From: JBGSMF01 sp964651475
GTDB taxonomy: Bacteria; Chloroflexota; Anaerolineae; Fen-1058
Assembly (NCBI GenBank): GCA_964651475.1
Contig: CAZYXV010000052.1
Span: forward strand, 1-21,890
DNA length: 21,890 nucleotides
Direction of reading: 5' to 3'
Shown here: piece by piece, positions 14,556-21,824 of the stretch
Layout of the letters: the number at the start of each line of letters is the position of its first letter
How positions within the stretch are numbered: the first letter of the stretch is position 1
Notes under the pieces: model-generated
Seen by the model: the letters and a program-made list of their open reading frames with translations, nothing else
Told to the model about the DNA's origin: nothing
Database searches by the model: none
Translations under genes and position numbers: made by a program

Positions 14556-15290
14556 ATGACTATTGCCAAATACAAGCGTGTTTTGCTCAAACTGGGGGGC
14601 GAGTCGTTAGCCGGCGCCGAAAAAGTTGGCATCAGTCCCCCCGCCGCTGAAGAAGTGGCGCAAAAAATCAAAAGCGTCAAGGAACTAGGCATCGAGGTCG
14701 CGATGGTGTTGGGGGCCGGCAATCTCTGGCGCGGCAAAGATGGCCTGATGCACGGCATGGAACGCGCCACGGCCGATCACATGGGAATGCTGGCGACTAT
14801 TATGAATGCCCTGGCGCTGCAAGACGCGCTGGAACGCTTGGGTGTGACGACGCGCGTCCAAACCTCCATCGAGATGCGCGCCATCGCCGAGCCGTACATC
14901 CGGCTGCGCGCCATTCGCCACCTGGAAAAGGGACGCGTCGTTATCATTGGAGGGGGCACCGGCAATCCTTTTTTCACGACCGATACCGCCGCGGCGCTGC
15001 GCGCCGTGGAAATCAATGCCCAGGTTTTGGTCAAAGCGACCAAAGTAGACGGCGTGTATGCCGAAGACCCCCACCTCAACCCCAATGCTCGCCGTTTTGA
15101 CCGCCTATCGTACATTGACGCACTCAACATGCACGTGGGTGTTATGGATAGCACGGCGCTGTCGCTGTGCATGGATAACGACTTGCCGATCATTGTGCTC
15201 AACCTGTGGAAAGAGGGCAGCGTAGAACAAGCCATGAGAGGTGAGCCGGTCGGCACGCTGGTAGGAAACTATAGTGAGCTGTCTCGATGA
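14556..15290 (+). CDS. pyrH: uridylate kinase (UMP kinase)
   Basis: A 244-residue amino-acid-kinase-fold enzyme that phosphorylates UMP to UDP, in pyrimidine nucleotide synthesis. Motifs are LLKLGGESLAG (about residues 10-20), VLGAGNLWRG (family GGGN, here GAGN), ADHMGMLATIMNALALQDAL, the nucleotide-site loop GGGTGNPFFTTDTAAALRA, and KATKVDGVYAEDP. Bacterial PyrH is a hexamer regulated by GTP and UTP. The ATG at 14556 has GGAG (14545-14548) 7 nt upstream. An ATG 4 nt earlier is in another frame. The last four bases overlap the start of frr (ATGA). The pyrH-frr pairing is one of the most conserved in bacteria. Confidence 0.97.
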   Translation: MTIAKYKRVLLKLGGESLAGAEKVGISPPAAEEVAQKIKSVKELGIEVAMVLGAGNLWRGKDGLMHGMERATADHMGMLATIMNALALQDALERLGVTTRVQTSIEMRAIAEPYIRLRAIRHLEKGRVVIIGGGTGNPFFTTDTAAALRAVEINAQVLVKATKVDGVYAEDPHLNPNARRFDRLSYIDALNMHVGVMDSTALSLCMDNDLPIIVLNLWKEGSVEQAMRGEPVGTLVGNYSELSR

Positions 15291-15850
15291 CGATGATTAA
15301 AGAACTATTAGCCGAAATCGAAGCGCGTATGAAAAAGGCCATTGAAGCGATGGAGGCGGACTTGCGCACGGTGCGCGCTGGCCGCGCCAGCCCGGCGCTG
15401 GTGGAGCGCGTGGTGGTGGACTATTATGGCATGCCCACCCGCCTGGAACAATTAGCCACCATCGCCGCGCCCGAGCCTCAATTGCTGACTATTCGCCCCT
15501 ACGATCCCGCTTCACTCAAAGATATCGAACGCGCTCTGCTGGCCTCGGATTTAGGCATGACCCCCAATAACGATGGCAAGCTCATCCGCCTGGTCGTCCC
15601 GCGCCTGACGGAAGAGCGCCGCCAGGAACTCGTCAAACTGGTGCACAGGCGGGTCGAAGAGGCGCGCGTGGCCGTCCGCAACATTCGGCGTGAAGGGATA
15701 GACGATCTCAAGGACTTTGAAAAAGAAAAATTGATTTCCGAAGATGAGATGTACCGCGGTCGCGACGATTTGCAAGAGCTAACCGACGAGTACATTGCCA
15801 AGGCCGAAGAGACCGGCGCGCGCAAAGAACAAGAAATCTCGGAAGTGTAA
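15287..15850 (+). CDS. frr: ribosome recycling factor
   Basis: A 187-residue factor that, with EF-G, splits the ribosome after termination. The three-helix bundle begins with MKKAIEAMEADLRTVRAGRASP (the conserved RTGRA-like motif). The hinge and beta-alpha-beta domain carry VDYYGMPTRLEQLATI and LLTIRPYDPASLKDIE. The last helices carry RLTEERRQELVKLV, EEARVAVRNIRRE and LKDFEKEKLISEDE. The length equals the family norm of about 185. The start ATG overlaps the pyrH stop (ATGA), with another ATG two codons later, so translation is coupled to pyrH. There is no strong Shine-Dalgarno. Confidence 0.97.
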   Translation: MTMIKELLAEIEARMKKAIEAMEADLRTVRAGRASPALVERVVVDYYGMPTRLEQLATIAAPEPQLLTIRPYDPASLKDIERALLASDLGMTPNNDGKLIRLVVPRLTEERRQELVKLVHRRVEEARVAVRNIRREGIDDLKDFEKEKLISEDEMYRGRDDLQELTDEYIAKAEETGARKEQEISEV

Positions 15851-15860
15851 CTGGTTTTAT

Positions 15861-16595
15861 ATGTCCGATCAATTGCCCCTCGTTCCCATCCACGTGGCGA
15901 TTATTATGGATGGCAACGGCCGCTGGAGCCGCGCGCGCGGCCTGCCTCGATTGGCAGGTCACCGCGCTGGCGTTGAAAATCTGCGCCGCATCCTGACGAC
16001 CAGCGTCGAGTTTGGCATTCGCATCCTGACCATTTATGCTTTTTCGACCGAAAATTGGAACCGGCCCCTCGAAGAAGTGCGCGGCTTGCTCAATATCTTG
16101 GAAACGGTGATTGACCGCGAGCTGGCCGAATTGCACAAGAACGGCGTCCAGTTGCGCCATCTTGGCCGTATGGAAGGACTGTCGCCCGAACTGCAAAACA
16201 AGGTGCATCGAGCGATTGAATTGACGCGCCACAACGAGCGTCTGATTCTCAACGTGGCATTTAACTATGGAGGGCGGCAAGAGCTGGTGCACGCCTTCCG
16301 CCGCATAGTGGCCGATGGCATCTCTCCCGAACAGGTGGACGAAGCACTGGTCGCGCGCTACTTGTTCACCGCCGGGCTGCCCGACCCGGACCTGATTATT
16401 CGCACCAGCGGGGAGATGCGCCTGAGCAACTTTTTGATCTGGCAAGGCGCTTATGCGGAATATTACGTCACCCCCACGTATTGGCCGGATTTTGACAAGC
16501 AAGAATTGCGCAAGGCGTTGGAAGCGTACGCGCACCGAGAGCGCCGCTTTGGCAAGACCGGCGACCAAGTCCGCGCCGATTCAGCGGAGGACTAG
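15861..16595 (+). CDS. uppS: undecaprenyl diphosphate synthase (cis-prenyltransferase)
   Basis: A 244-residue enzyme that extends farnesyl diphosphate with isopentenyl units to make the C55 carrier lipid for peptidoglycan. Conserved regions are AIIMDGNGRWSRARGLPRL (catalytic Asp17), GHRAGVENLR, YAFSTENWNRP, LNVAFNYGGRQELV, and the C-terminal LIIRTSGEMRLSNFLIWQ with AYAEYYVTPTYWPDF. The start at 15861 is the one just before the conserved IHVAIIMDGNG segment; an in-frame start at 15795 would overlap frr and adds a non-conserved basic stretch. Only 10 nt separate it from frr. No obvious Shine-Dalgarno precedes the start, so translation may rely on coupling or be leader-independent. Confidence 0.96.
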   Translation: MSDQLPLVPIHVAIIMDGNGRWSRARGLPRLAGHRAGVENLRRILTTSVEFGIRILTIYAFSTENWNRPLEEVRGLLNILETVIDRELAELHKNGVQLRHLGRMEGLSPELQNKVHRAIELTRHNERLILNVAFNYGGRQELVHAFRRIVADGISPEQVDEALVARYLFTAGLPDPDLIIRTSGEMRLSNFLIWQGAYAEYYVTPTYWPDFDKQELRKALEAYAHRERRFGKTGDQVRADSAED

Positions 16596-16682
16596 CCTCT
16601 CTTCTTATCCGGGTTTTGCGTTATTATCCCTTGCGCGACTGGGATTCAAGTACCACTAATTCTAACCTGGCTATTTATACCC

Positions 16683-17528
16683 ATGCTTCGCCACCGTTTA
16701 CTGAGCATCTTGATCCTGGCGCCTGTTGTTGTTGCGCTGACGTGGTTAGGGGGATGGTGGTTTCTGGTTCTCGTCACTGCGGCGCTGACCCTGACCATCA
16801 GCGAGTATACTCAGATTGTCCGACACGGTGGCGTGCAGGCCAACCTTATATTGATGGCTGGGTTTAATGGATTGGCGCTGCTGGCCGCTCATTATCACGC
16901 TTTGAACTGGCTGTGGCCGGGTATGGCCTTGTTCACACTGATTACACTGGCGTGGGCATTGATTCGCTACGAGCACGGCGCATCTACAGCCGTTATGGAC
17001 TGGGCGTTCACGCTGGCAGGCGGGGCCTATCTGGCTTGGACGGGCATGCACTTTGTCATGCTGCGAAGCATGGATGCGGCATCGGCAGGGCAGACGGTAG
17101 AGACAGGCTTGAGTTGGACTCTCTTAGCATTGGGATGTGTGTGGAGCGCAGATACCAGCGCCTATGTAGTGGGCAGGCCATTGGGCAAGCACAAGATGTC
17201 GCCTCACCTAAGCCCCAGCAAAACATGGGAAGGTTACGCAGGTGGTGTGCTGGGTGCAGCATTGTGCGGCGGAATGTGGGTCGAGTTATCGGGGTGGGTA
17301 CATTTGTCCATCCCGCCTGGCCTGAACGCCTGGCACGGTCTGGCTATTGGAATTTTGGTGGCAACCCTGACCCCGTTGGGCGACCTGGGCGAATCCATGA
17401 TCAAACGATGGGCGGGGGTCAAGGATAGCGGAAACTTGATTCCTGGCCATGGCGGTTTGTTCGACCGCATGGACACTTTGTTGTGGACGGCTATAATAGT
17501 GTATTATTATGTGCAGTGGGCGATTTGA
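16683..17528 (+). CDS. cdsA: phosphatidate cytidylyltransferase
   Basis: A 281-residue polytopic membrane enzyme that converts phosphatidic acid and CTP to CDP-diacylglycerol, the precursor of phospholipids. The family signature is complete at the C terminus: SMIKRWAGVKDSGNLIPGHG followed by GLFDRMD. The upstream conserved segment is SADTSAYVVGRPLGKHKMSPHL plus SPSKTWEG. About seven hydrophobic helices are visible from residue 8 on. It follows uppS after an 87-nt gap. The start ATG has no visible Shine-Dalgarno (upstream bases are TATTTATACCC), which suggests leaderless or weak initiation. The stop codon lies inside the -35 box of the rho promoter. Confidence 0.96.
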   Translation: MLRHRLLSILILAPVVVALTWLGGWWFLVLVTAALTLTISEYTQIVRHGGVQANLILMAGFNGLALLAAHYHALNWLWPGMALFTLITLAWALIRYEHGASTAVMDWAFTLAGGAYLAWTGMHFVMLRSMDAASAGQTVETGLSWTLLALGCVWSADTSAYVVGRPLGKHKMSPHLSPSKTWEGYAGGVLGAALCGGMWVELSGWVHLSIPPGLNAWHGLAIGILVATLTPLGDLGESMIKRWAGVKDSGNLIPGHGGLFDRMDTLLWTAIIVYYYVQWAI

Positions 17529-17553
17529 CGCTGAGCGTGTAGCATGCTATAAT
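17525..17553 (+). promoter_or_regulatory. strong sigma-70 promoter of rho
   Basis: TTGACG (17525-17530) and a perfect TATAAT (17548-17553) are separated by exactly 17 bp, with an extended TGn (TGC) just before the -10. It is the best promoter in the window. The -35 box overlaps the cdsA stop codon. Transcription should start near 17560, giving a rho leader of about 330 nt. Confidence 0.85.
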
Positions 17554-17559
17554 GTAGCC

Positions 17560-17890
17560 TGCAGTAAGGGTACAAAAGTTAGTCGGAGGGGTTGCGTATT
17601 CCCAATGGCTATCCCCCTACCTCACTGATCTCCAAATTGAGCATTGTCACCTGATGTAGTATTCAGGGTTGGTTTACCGCATACGCACCAGTGACACAGC
17701 AAACAACACCAATAACCATAATCATAACCATAATCGTACCAACAGTTTAAAAATAAATTCACAAGATCGGCGATGCTGGTTATCCGTGATCTTGCTTGGG
17801 CTTGTCGCTTTTGCAGGCCAAGGAACTTGACATCCATCATTTTGTTATGGCGTGTCCAGGCCACGATATATCCTGACATGGAGGAATCTT
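17560..17890 (+). promoter_or_regulatory. long structured rho leader, candidate attenuator
   Basis: This 330-nt stretch holds no convincing long gene. It contains a seven-codon frame MAIPLPH (17605-17628) after GGAGGGG at 17585-17591 (13 nt away, long spacing). A stem TGTCAC/GTGACA joins 17645-17650 to 17691-17696. A G-poor, C-containing region runs from about 17692 to 17750. A stem CAAGATC/GATCTTG lies at 17762-17768/17788-17794. Known rho genes in other bacteria are controlled by Rho-dependent termination in their leader. The length and the G-poor segment make the same likely here, but this is inferred. Confidence 0.5.
17712..17735 (+). repeat. tandem 12-bp repeat in rho leader, rut-like
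   Basis: The unit ATAACCATAATC occurs twice, perfectly and back to back. It is free of G on the RNA-like strand and offers several unpaired YC dinucleotides, the type of sequence bound by Rho's primary site. An antisense frame across it is an artefact of the repeat. Confidence 0.7.
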
Positions 17891-19162
17891 ATGGACTTTG
17901 TTGAACTTGAACCCAAAACCCTCGGAGAATTGAGAGATATTGCCCGTTCGATGGAGATTTCGGGCTACAGCCGCCTGAAAAAAGAAGACCTGATTTTGCG
18001 CTTGCTGCGCGCTCAGGCTGAACAACAAGGCTATATTTTTGGGGGGGGCGTACTGGACGTCGTCGAAGAGGGCATCGGCTTCTTGCGAGCCGATCATTAC
18101 CTTCCAGGCCCGAACGACGTATACGTCAGCCAGTCACAAATCCGGCGTTTTGCCTTGCGGACGGGTGATATGGTGGTGGGGCAGGTACGCCCGCCCAAAG
18201 AGAATGAAAAGTACTTTGGGTTACTGCGCGTAGACGCCGTGAACGGCCTGGACCCTGAGCAGGCTAAAGAGCGCCCCCCCTTTGAAGGCCTGACGCCAAT
18301 TTTCCCGGACGAACGCTTTAACCTGGAAGCCGATTCGCACAACCTGTCTATGCGTTTGTTGGATATGGTTGCCCCTATCGGACACGGCCAGCGCGGGTTG
18401 ATCGTTTCACCTCCCAAGGCTGGCAAGACGACGGTGCTAAAAAACATCGCCAACGCCATTTCCAAGCGATACGCAGAAGTTCATTTGATGGTAGTTCTGA
18501 TCGGTGAGCGGCCAGAAGAAGTGACCGACATGGACCGCTCGGTTGATGCCGAGGTGATCAGCTCGACGTTTGACGAACCGGTGCAAAACCACGTTCGCGT
18601 TGCCGAAATGGCTCTGGCGCGCGCCAAGCGCCTGGTCGAGGGGCATCGCCACGTGGTCATTTTGCTCGACTCGATCACACGCCTGGGGCGAGCCTATAAT
18701 CTGACGGTGCCACCTTCGGGACGCACACTGTCGGGCGGCCTGGACCCTGCCGCACTTTACCCGCCCAAGCATTTCTTTGGCGCAGCGCGCAATATCGAGG
18801 AAGGCGGCAGCCTCACCATCGTCGCGACCTGCCTGGTGGATACCGGCTCGCGCATGGACGACATGATTTATGAGGAATTCAAGGGCACGGGCAATATGGA
18901 ATTGCACCTGTCGCGCCGCCTCCAGGAACGCCGCATCTTTCCTGCTTTTGATATTGAACGTTCCAGCACGCGCCGCGAAGAGCTGCTTTTTGGTGCCGAT
19001 GTCTTGAACAAGATTTGGCTGATGCGCCGTATGCTCAGCCAGATGATGGCGCCGCCTCCGGCAGGGGCTGGCATGGACATTGCCAATGCAATGGAGGCCC
19101 TGCTGTCGCGCCTGGCTCGCACTCGCTCCAATTCCGAATTTCTGACTGCCTTGAAGGAGTAA
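17891..19162 (+). CDS. rho: transcription termination factor Rho
   Basis: A 423-residue hexameric RNA helicase that ends transcription at rut sites. An N-terminal SAP-like helix bundle (8-40) precedes the cold-shock-like RNA-binding domain (48-120), with VLDVVEEGIGFLR and NDVYVSQSQIRRFALRTGD. The ATPase core has P-loop SPPKAGKTT (173-181), IGERPEEVTDM (catalytic Glu region), Walker B VVILLD (255-260) followed by SITRLGRAYN, and LSGGLDPAALYPPKHFFGAA. The bicyclomycin-contact Asp, Ser and Arg in LLDSITRLGR are present. The length is the family norm, without the large insertions of actinobacterial Rho. The ATG at 17891 has GGAGG at 17880-17884, 6 nt upstream; an upstream frame from 17852 adds no conserved sequence. 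Confidence 0.98.
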   Translation: MDFVELEPKTLGELRDIARSMEISGYSRLKKEDLILRLLRAQAEQQGYIFGGGVLDVVEEGIGFLRADHYLPGPNDVYVSQSQIRRFALRTGDMVVGQVRPPKENEKYFGLLRVDAVNGLDPEQAKERPPFEGLTPIFPDERFNLEADSHNLSMRLLDMVAPIGHGQRGLIVSPPKAGKTTVLKNIANAISKRYAEVHLMVVLIGERPEEVTDMDRSVDAEVISSTFDEPVQNHVRVAEMALARAKRLVEGHRHVVILLDSITRLGRAYNLTVPPSGRTLSGGLDPAALYPPKHFFGAARNIEEGGSLTIVATCLVDTGSRMDDMIYEEFKGTGNMELHLSRRLQERRIFPAFDIERSSTRREELLFGADVLNKIWLMRRMLSQMMAPPPAGAGMDIANAMEALLSRLARTRSNSEFLTALKE

Positions 19163-19203
19163 CTCTACTCTACGCTTGCCCTACAACCTCAAACGCAAGC
19201 CTG

Positions 19204-19240
19204 TATATGGCGGTATTGATGACTGTATCCGCCACATATA
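19204..19240 (+). terminator. weak bulged hairpin after rho
   Basis: TATATG-GCGG pairs with CCGC-CACATATA with a two-base bulge. Only a short T-run (ACTTTT) follows near 19242-19246. It may act as a weak intrinsic terminator about 40 nt after the rho stop. Confidence 0.4.
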
Positions 19241-19261
19241 GACTTTTGGACTTGCCGTCAC

Positions 19262-19291
19262 TTGACCACCCTTTGAATTTTGTGATATAAT
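19262..19291 (+). promoter_or_regulatory. promoter of the LysM/M23 peptidase pair
   Basis: TTGACC (19262-19267) and a perfect TATAAT (19286-19291) are separated by 18 bp. Transcription from about 19298 gives a leader of about 80 nt. The leader includes a small G5/C5 hairpin at 19308-19326 and a tiny four-codon frame at 19371. Confidence 0.7.
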
Positions 19292-19377
19292 CTTGCTTGT
19301 GTTCAATTGGGGGAACTCACCCCCCATCAAAACAGCCAGATTGAGCGCAAACAAGAAACCATTTGGGAAAATGATTA

Positions 19378-20601
19378 ATGGATAATGATGAGAGCGGGCC
19401 GATAGAATGCCCCCCCCTGCCTGACAGGCCATTTCGCTCCCGGGCTTACTGGGGAGGTATGGCAGTCAGGGCTATGGTCTGGTTCGCCACAACGCTCTGG
19501 AAGATGACAGGCGAAGGACCCAAAGCAACACTGTCTCGGCTAGGTTCTCATAGTGCCATTCTTTTTTTGGCATTGGCTGCTATCGCAATCAGCGGGTTCA
19601 ACGCGCCGCATGTGGCTGGCGAGTGGCGCCAACCTGCGGCGGCGGCCAGCGATCTGCTTGCAGAGCCAGATAACAGCCACACTGTCTTTGCGGCAGCCAT
19701 CCCGGCCAAAGCATCTCTAAAACCGAGGCCGGCGCTCATTACCGCGAACGATATGGTTGTTCGGCAGGCCGCGCCCCTAACCCAAGTTCCCGACCGTCCC
19801 CGTGAAGCCATCATCACTTACACTGTCCTTGCCGGTGATACGCTTTTTGGCATTGCTCTACAGTTCAACTTGGCCCCAGAGACGATTTTGTGGGCAAACT
19901 CGGAGTTAAAAGACAATCCGGACATGATGGATGTGGGAATGACGTTGAATGTGCCTCCGGTGGATGGGGTGGTACACGTGGTCCAGGCAGAGGACACGCT
20001 GGAGAGCATAGCCGCGCAATACAAAACCACGGTGGAGGCCCTTGTGGATGCCGAGTGGAACTCGCTGCGGCAGGGCCAGCAGCCCATTGTGGGGCAGCAC
20101 CTGATTGTTCCGGGCGGCAAGCGCGAGTTCGTTGTGTGGCAATTGCCCGTCAAGCCGGCATCGTCGTCTGGCACCGCAAGTTGGTCCCAGGGGCACGCGG
20201 GCTTTTGTAGCGGCGTGGCCGTGGTACCGCTTGGATCGGGCACATTCATCTGGCCCGAAGACAATCATCGCGTGGGCGGCAATCCCTACGCGGCGTGGCA
20301 TCGTGCGATTGATCTGACCGGAAATACAGGCGCCCCGGTTTATGCGTCTGACACGGGGACAGTGGTGTACGCCGGCTGGAATTCGTGGGGCTATGGCAAC
20401 CTGATCGTGCTCGATCATGGCAACGGTTGGCAGACGTGGTATGCTCACCTCAGCCAGATTTATGTTGGGTGCGGTCAGCAGTTGTTCCAGGGCGCTGTCA
20501 TTGGGGCAATCGGCTCGACAGGGCGTTCGACCGGCCCCCATCTGCACTTTGAAACCCGCTATAACGGGGATTTGCCCAATCCGCTCAACGTTTTGCCTTA
20601 A
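19378..20601 (+). CDS. membrane-anchored LysM-LysM-M23 peptidoglycan endopeptidase (copy 1)
   Basis: A 407-residue protein. A hydrophobic anchor at about 59-73 is followed by a low-complexity spacer and two LysM peptidoglycan-binding domains (about 147-193, starting YTVLAGDTLFGIA, and 199-245, starting HVVQAEDTLESIA). A C-terminal M23 metallo-endopeptidase domain (about 305-400) follows. The zinc ligands are visible: H308 and D312 in HRAIDL, H390 in PHLHFE, with H357 in YAHLS as the catalytic histidine. It should cut peptide cross-links in the wall outside the membrane. The N-terminal 58 residues before the anchor are unusual. The start at 19378 has only a weak Shine-Dalgarno (TGGGA), and an internal ATG at 19459 lies right after GGGGAGG, so the true start is uncertain. 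Confidence 0.9.
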   Translation: MDNDESGPIECPPLPDRPFRSRAYWGGMAVRAMVWFATTLWKMTGEGPKATLSRLGSHSAILFLALAAIAISGFNAPHVAGEWRQPAAAASDLLAEPDNSHTVFAAAIPAKASLKPRPALITANDMVVRQAAPLTQVPDRPREAIITYTVLAGDTLFGIALQFNLAPETILWANSELKDNPDMMDVGMTLNVPPVDGVVHVVQAEDTLESIAAQYKTTVEALVDAEWNSLRQGQQPIVGQHLIVPGGKREFVVWQLPVKPASSSGTASWSQGHAGFCSGVAVVPLGSGTFIWPEDNHRVGGNPYAAWHRAIDLTGNTGAPVYASDTGTVVYAGWNSWGYGNLIVLDHGNGWQTWYAHLSQIYVGCGQQLFQGAVIGAIGSTGRSTGPHLHFETRYNGDLPNPLNVLP

Positions 20602-20608
20602 TAGTGCA

Positions 20609-21736
20609 ATGCCATTAAAAACCAAGCCTAAAACAGATAGATGGTCCGCTTACCTCGTCGGCCTGTTGAGCAACGCGGCTGTATGGGCGTGGCGAATGAC
20701 AACCGACGAGGCGCGCCAATTGATGAACCGCTACCTGGTTCACGGAGCGATGTTGGCTTTAGCGGTGGCCGTCCTGGCAGTGGGCGGCTTGCCACTGCGC
20801 CAAGAAAATGTTCTGGCGGGCCCGGCACTGTCGGACAATAGAATATCGCTGGCCATCCCGAGCACTCCCGCCAGCATCACGCCGGTGGCAATCGGCGGGC
20901 CGGTGATGCGCACCGTGTACCAGTCGGTGTCGGACGTCGAGACTATTCAGCGCCAGGCGCAGCCCCGCACCGAAGTACCGGAACGCTTGCGCGAGGGAAT
21001 CATCACGTACACGGTTCAAGCCGGCGACACGGTGCAGGGCATTGCGATTGTGTACAGCCTGAACGACACCACTATTATGTGGTCGAATCCGGCAATTGAA
21101 GATATGCCGGATTTCTTGCGCATAGGCCAAGAAGTGGTGATTTTGCCAATTGACGGCGTGTATCACACCGTCAAAGAGGGCGACACGCTGGAGAGCATTG
21201 CCGCCAAATACAAGGTTGACGCTTCTGCGATTACGGGCGTTTCTTTTAACAATTTGCAATCGCCGGATGCCTCTATTGGAGCCGGCATGAAGTTGATCGT
21301 GGAGGGCGGCGAAAAGCCCTACGTGCCCAAGATTGTTACGGCCTATAGCGGGGCAGTCCCAGAGGGCGCACGCGGCACAGGTTTGTTCCAGTGGCCAGCC
21401 ACTGGCACGCTAACACAAGGCTATTGGTGGGGGCACCGCGCCATTGATATTGCCGCGTACAACGGCGCGCCGATTTACGCGGCGGATGGAGGTTTTGTTT
21501 CATTCGCCGGCTGGACGGATATCGGTTACGGGTATTTGATTATCGTTGATCACGCCAATGGCTTTGCGACATATTACGCCCACCTCAGCGGCTTTTATGC
21601 ATCGGTTGGGCAAAAAGTGGAGCGAGGCCAGTTGATCGCCGCGATGGGTTCGACAGGGAACTCGAGCGGCCCGCACGTGCATTTTGAGATTCGCTCCGGC
21701 AGCGCGCTGCTCAACCCCAGGGCTTATTTACCGTAA
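20609..21736 (+). CDS. membrane-anchored LysM-LysM-M23 peptidoglycan endopeptidase (copy 2)
   Basis: A 375-residue paralogue of the preceding gene, starting 7 nt after its stop. It has the same order: a cytoplasmic N-tail, one hydrophobic helix (about 46-60), two LysM domains (about 134-180 with YTVQAGDTVQGIA and 185-231 with HTVKEGDTLESIA), then M23. All zinc and catalytic residues are kept: H276 and D280 in HRAIDI, H325 in YAHLS, H358 in PHVHFE. The N-tails and the spacer between LysM and M23 differ strongly between the two copies, while the domains stay alike, so the duplication is old. The start at 20609 is chosen because a longer frame from 20417 would overlap the first gene's catalytic domain. 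No clear Shine-Dalgarno; translation is probably coupled. Confidence 0.92.
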   Translation: MPLKTKPKTDRWSAYLVGLLSNAAVWAWRMTTDEARQLMNRYLVHGAMLALAVAVLAVGGLPLRQENVLAGPALSDNRISLAIPSTPASITPVAIGGPVMRTVYQSVSDVETIQRQAQPRTEVPERLREGIITYTVQAGDTVQGIAIVYSLNDTTIMWSNPAIEDMPDFLRIGQEVVILPIDGVYHTVKEGDTLESIAAKYKVDASAITGVSFNNLQSPDASIGAGMKLIVEGGEKPYVPKIVTAYSGAVPEGARGTGLFQWPATGTLTQGYWWGHRAIDIAAYNGAPIYAADGGFVSFAGWTDIGYGYLIIVDHANGFATYYAHLSGFYASVGQKVERGQLIAAMGSTGNSSGPHVHFEIRSGSALLNPRAYLP

Positions 21737-21770
21737 TCCAGCATAATCCAGCATAATCCAACATAATCCA
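21735..21770 (+). repeat. 10-bp tandem repeat after the peptidase stop
   Basis: The unit AATCCAGCAT occurs twice perfectly, once with one change (AATCCAACAT), and then as a partial fourth copy. It starts within the stop codon of the second peptidase gene and ends just before its terminator. Confidence 0.85.
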
Positions 21771-21781
21771 GATTAAAGATA

Positions 21782-21824
21782 CAAGCCCGTTTTCTGCATA
21801 GCAAGAAAACAGGCTTGATTTTTT
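21782..21824 (+). terminator. strong intrinsic terminator of the peptidase operon
   Basis: The arms CAAGCC-GTTTTCT (21782-21795) and AGAAAAC-GGCTTG (21804-21817) pair with one opposed mismatch and an 8-nt loop, followed by a run of six T. It is the most complete Rho-independent terminator in the window, 45 nt after the stop codon. The remaining 66 bases to the window end are AT-rich with no gene that I can support. Confidence 0.92.

Noticed and set aside
15708..16568. 286-residue open frame on the minus strand across frr/uppS
   Set aside because: It lies wholly opposite two clear conserved genes, has low-complexity composition and no recognisable motif; a codon-bias shadow.
17605..17628. Seven-codon leader peptide MAIPLPH in the rho leader
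   Set aside because: Spacing from the GGAGGGG is 13 nt and such short frames arise by chance; mentioned only as part of the leader.
17622..17879. 85-residue minus-strand frame with YDYGYDYGY repeat in the rho leader
   Set aside because: The repeat pattern is produced by the 12-bp tandem DNA repeat; there is no Shine-Dalgarno, and the region is better explained as a leader.
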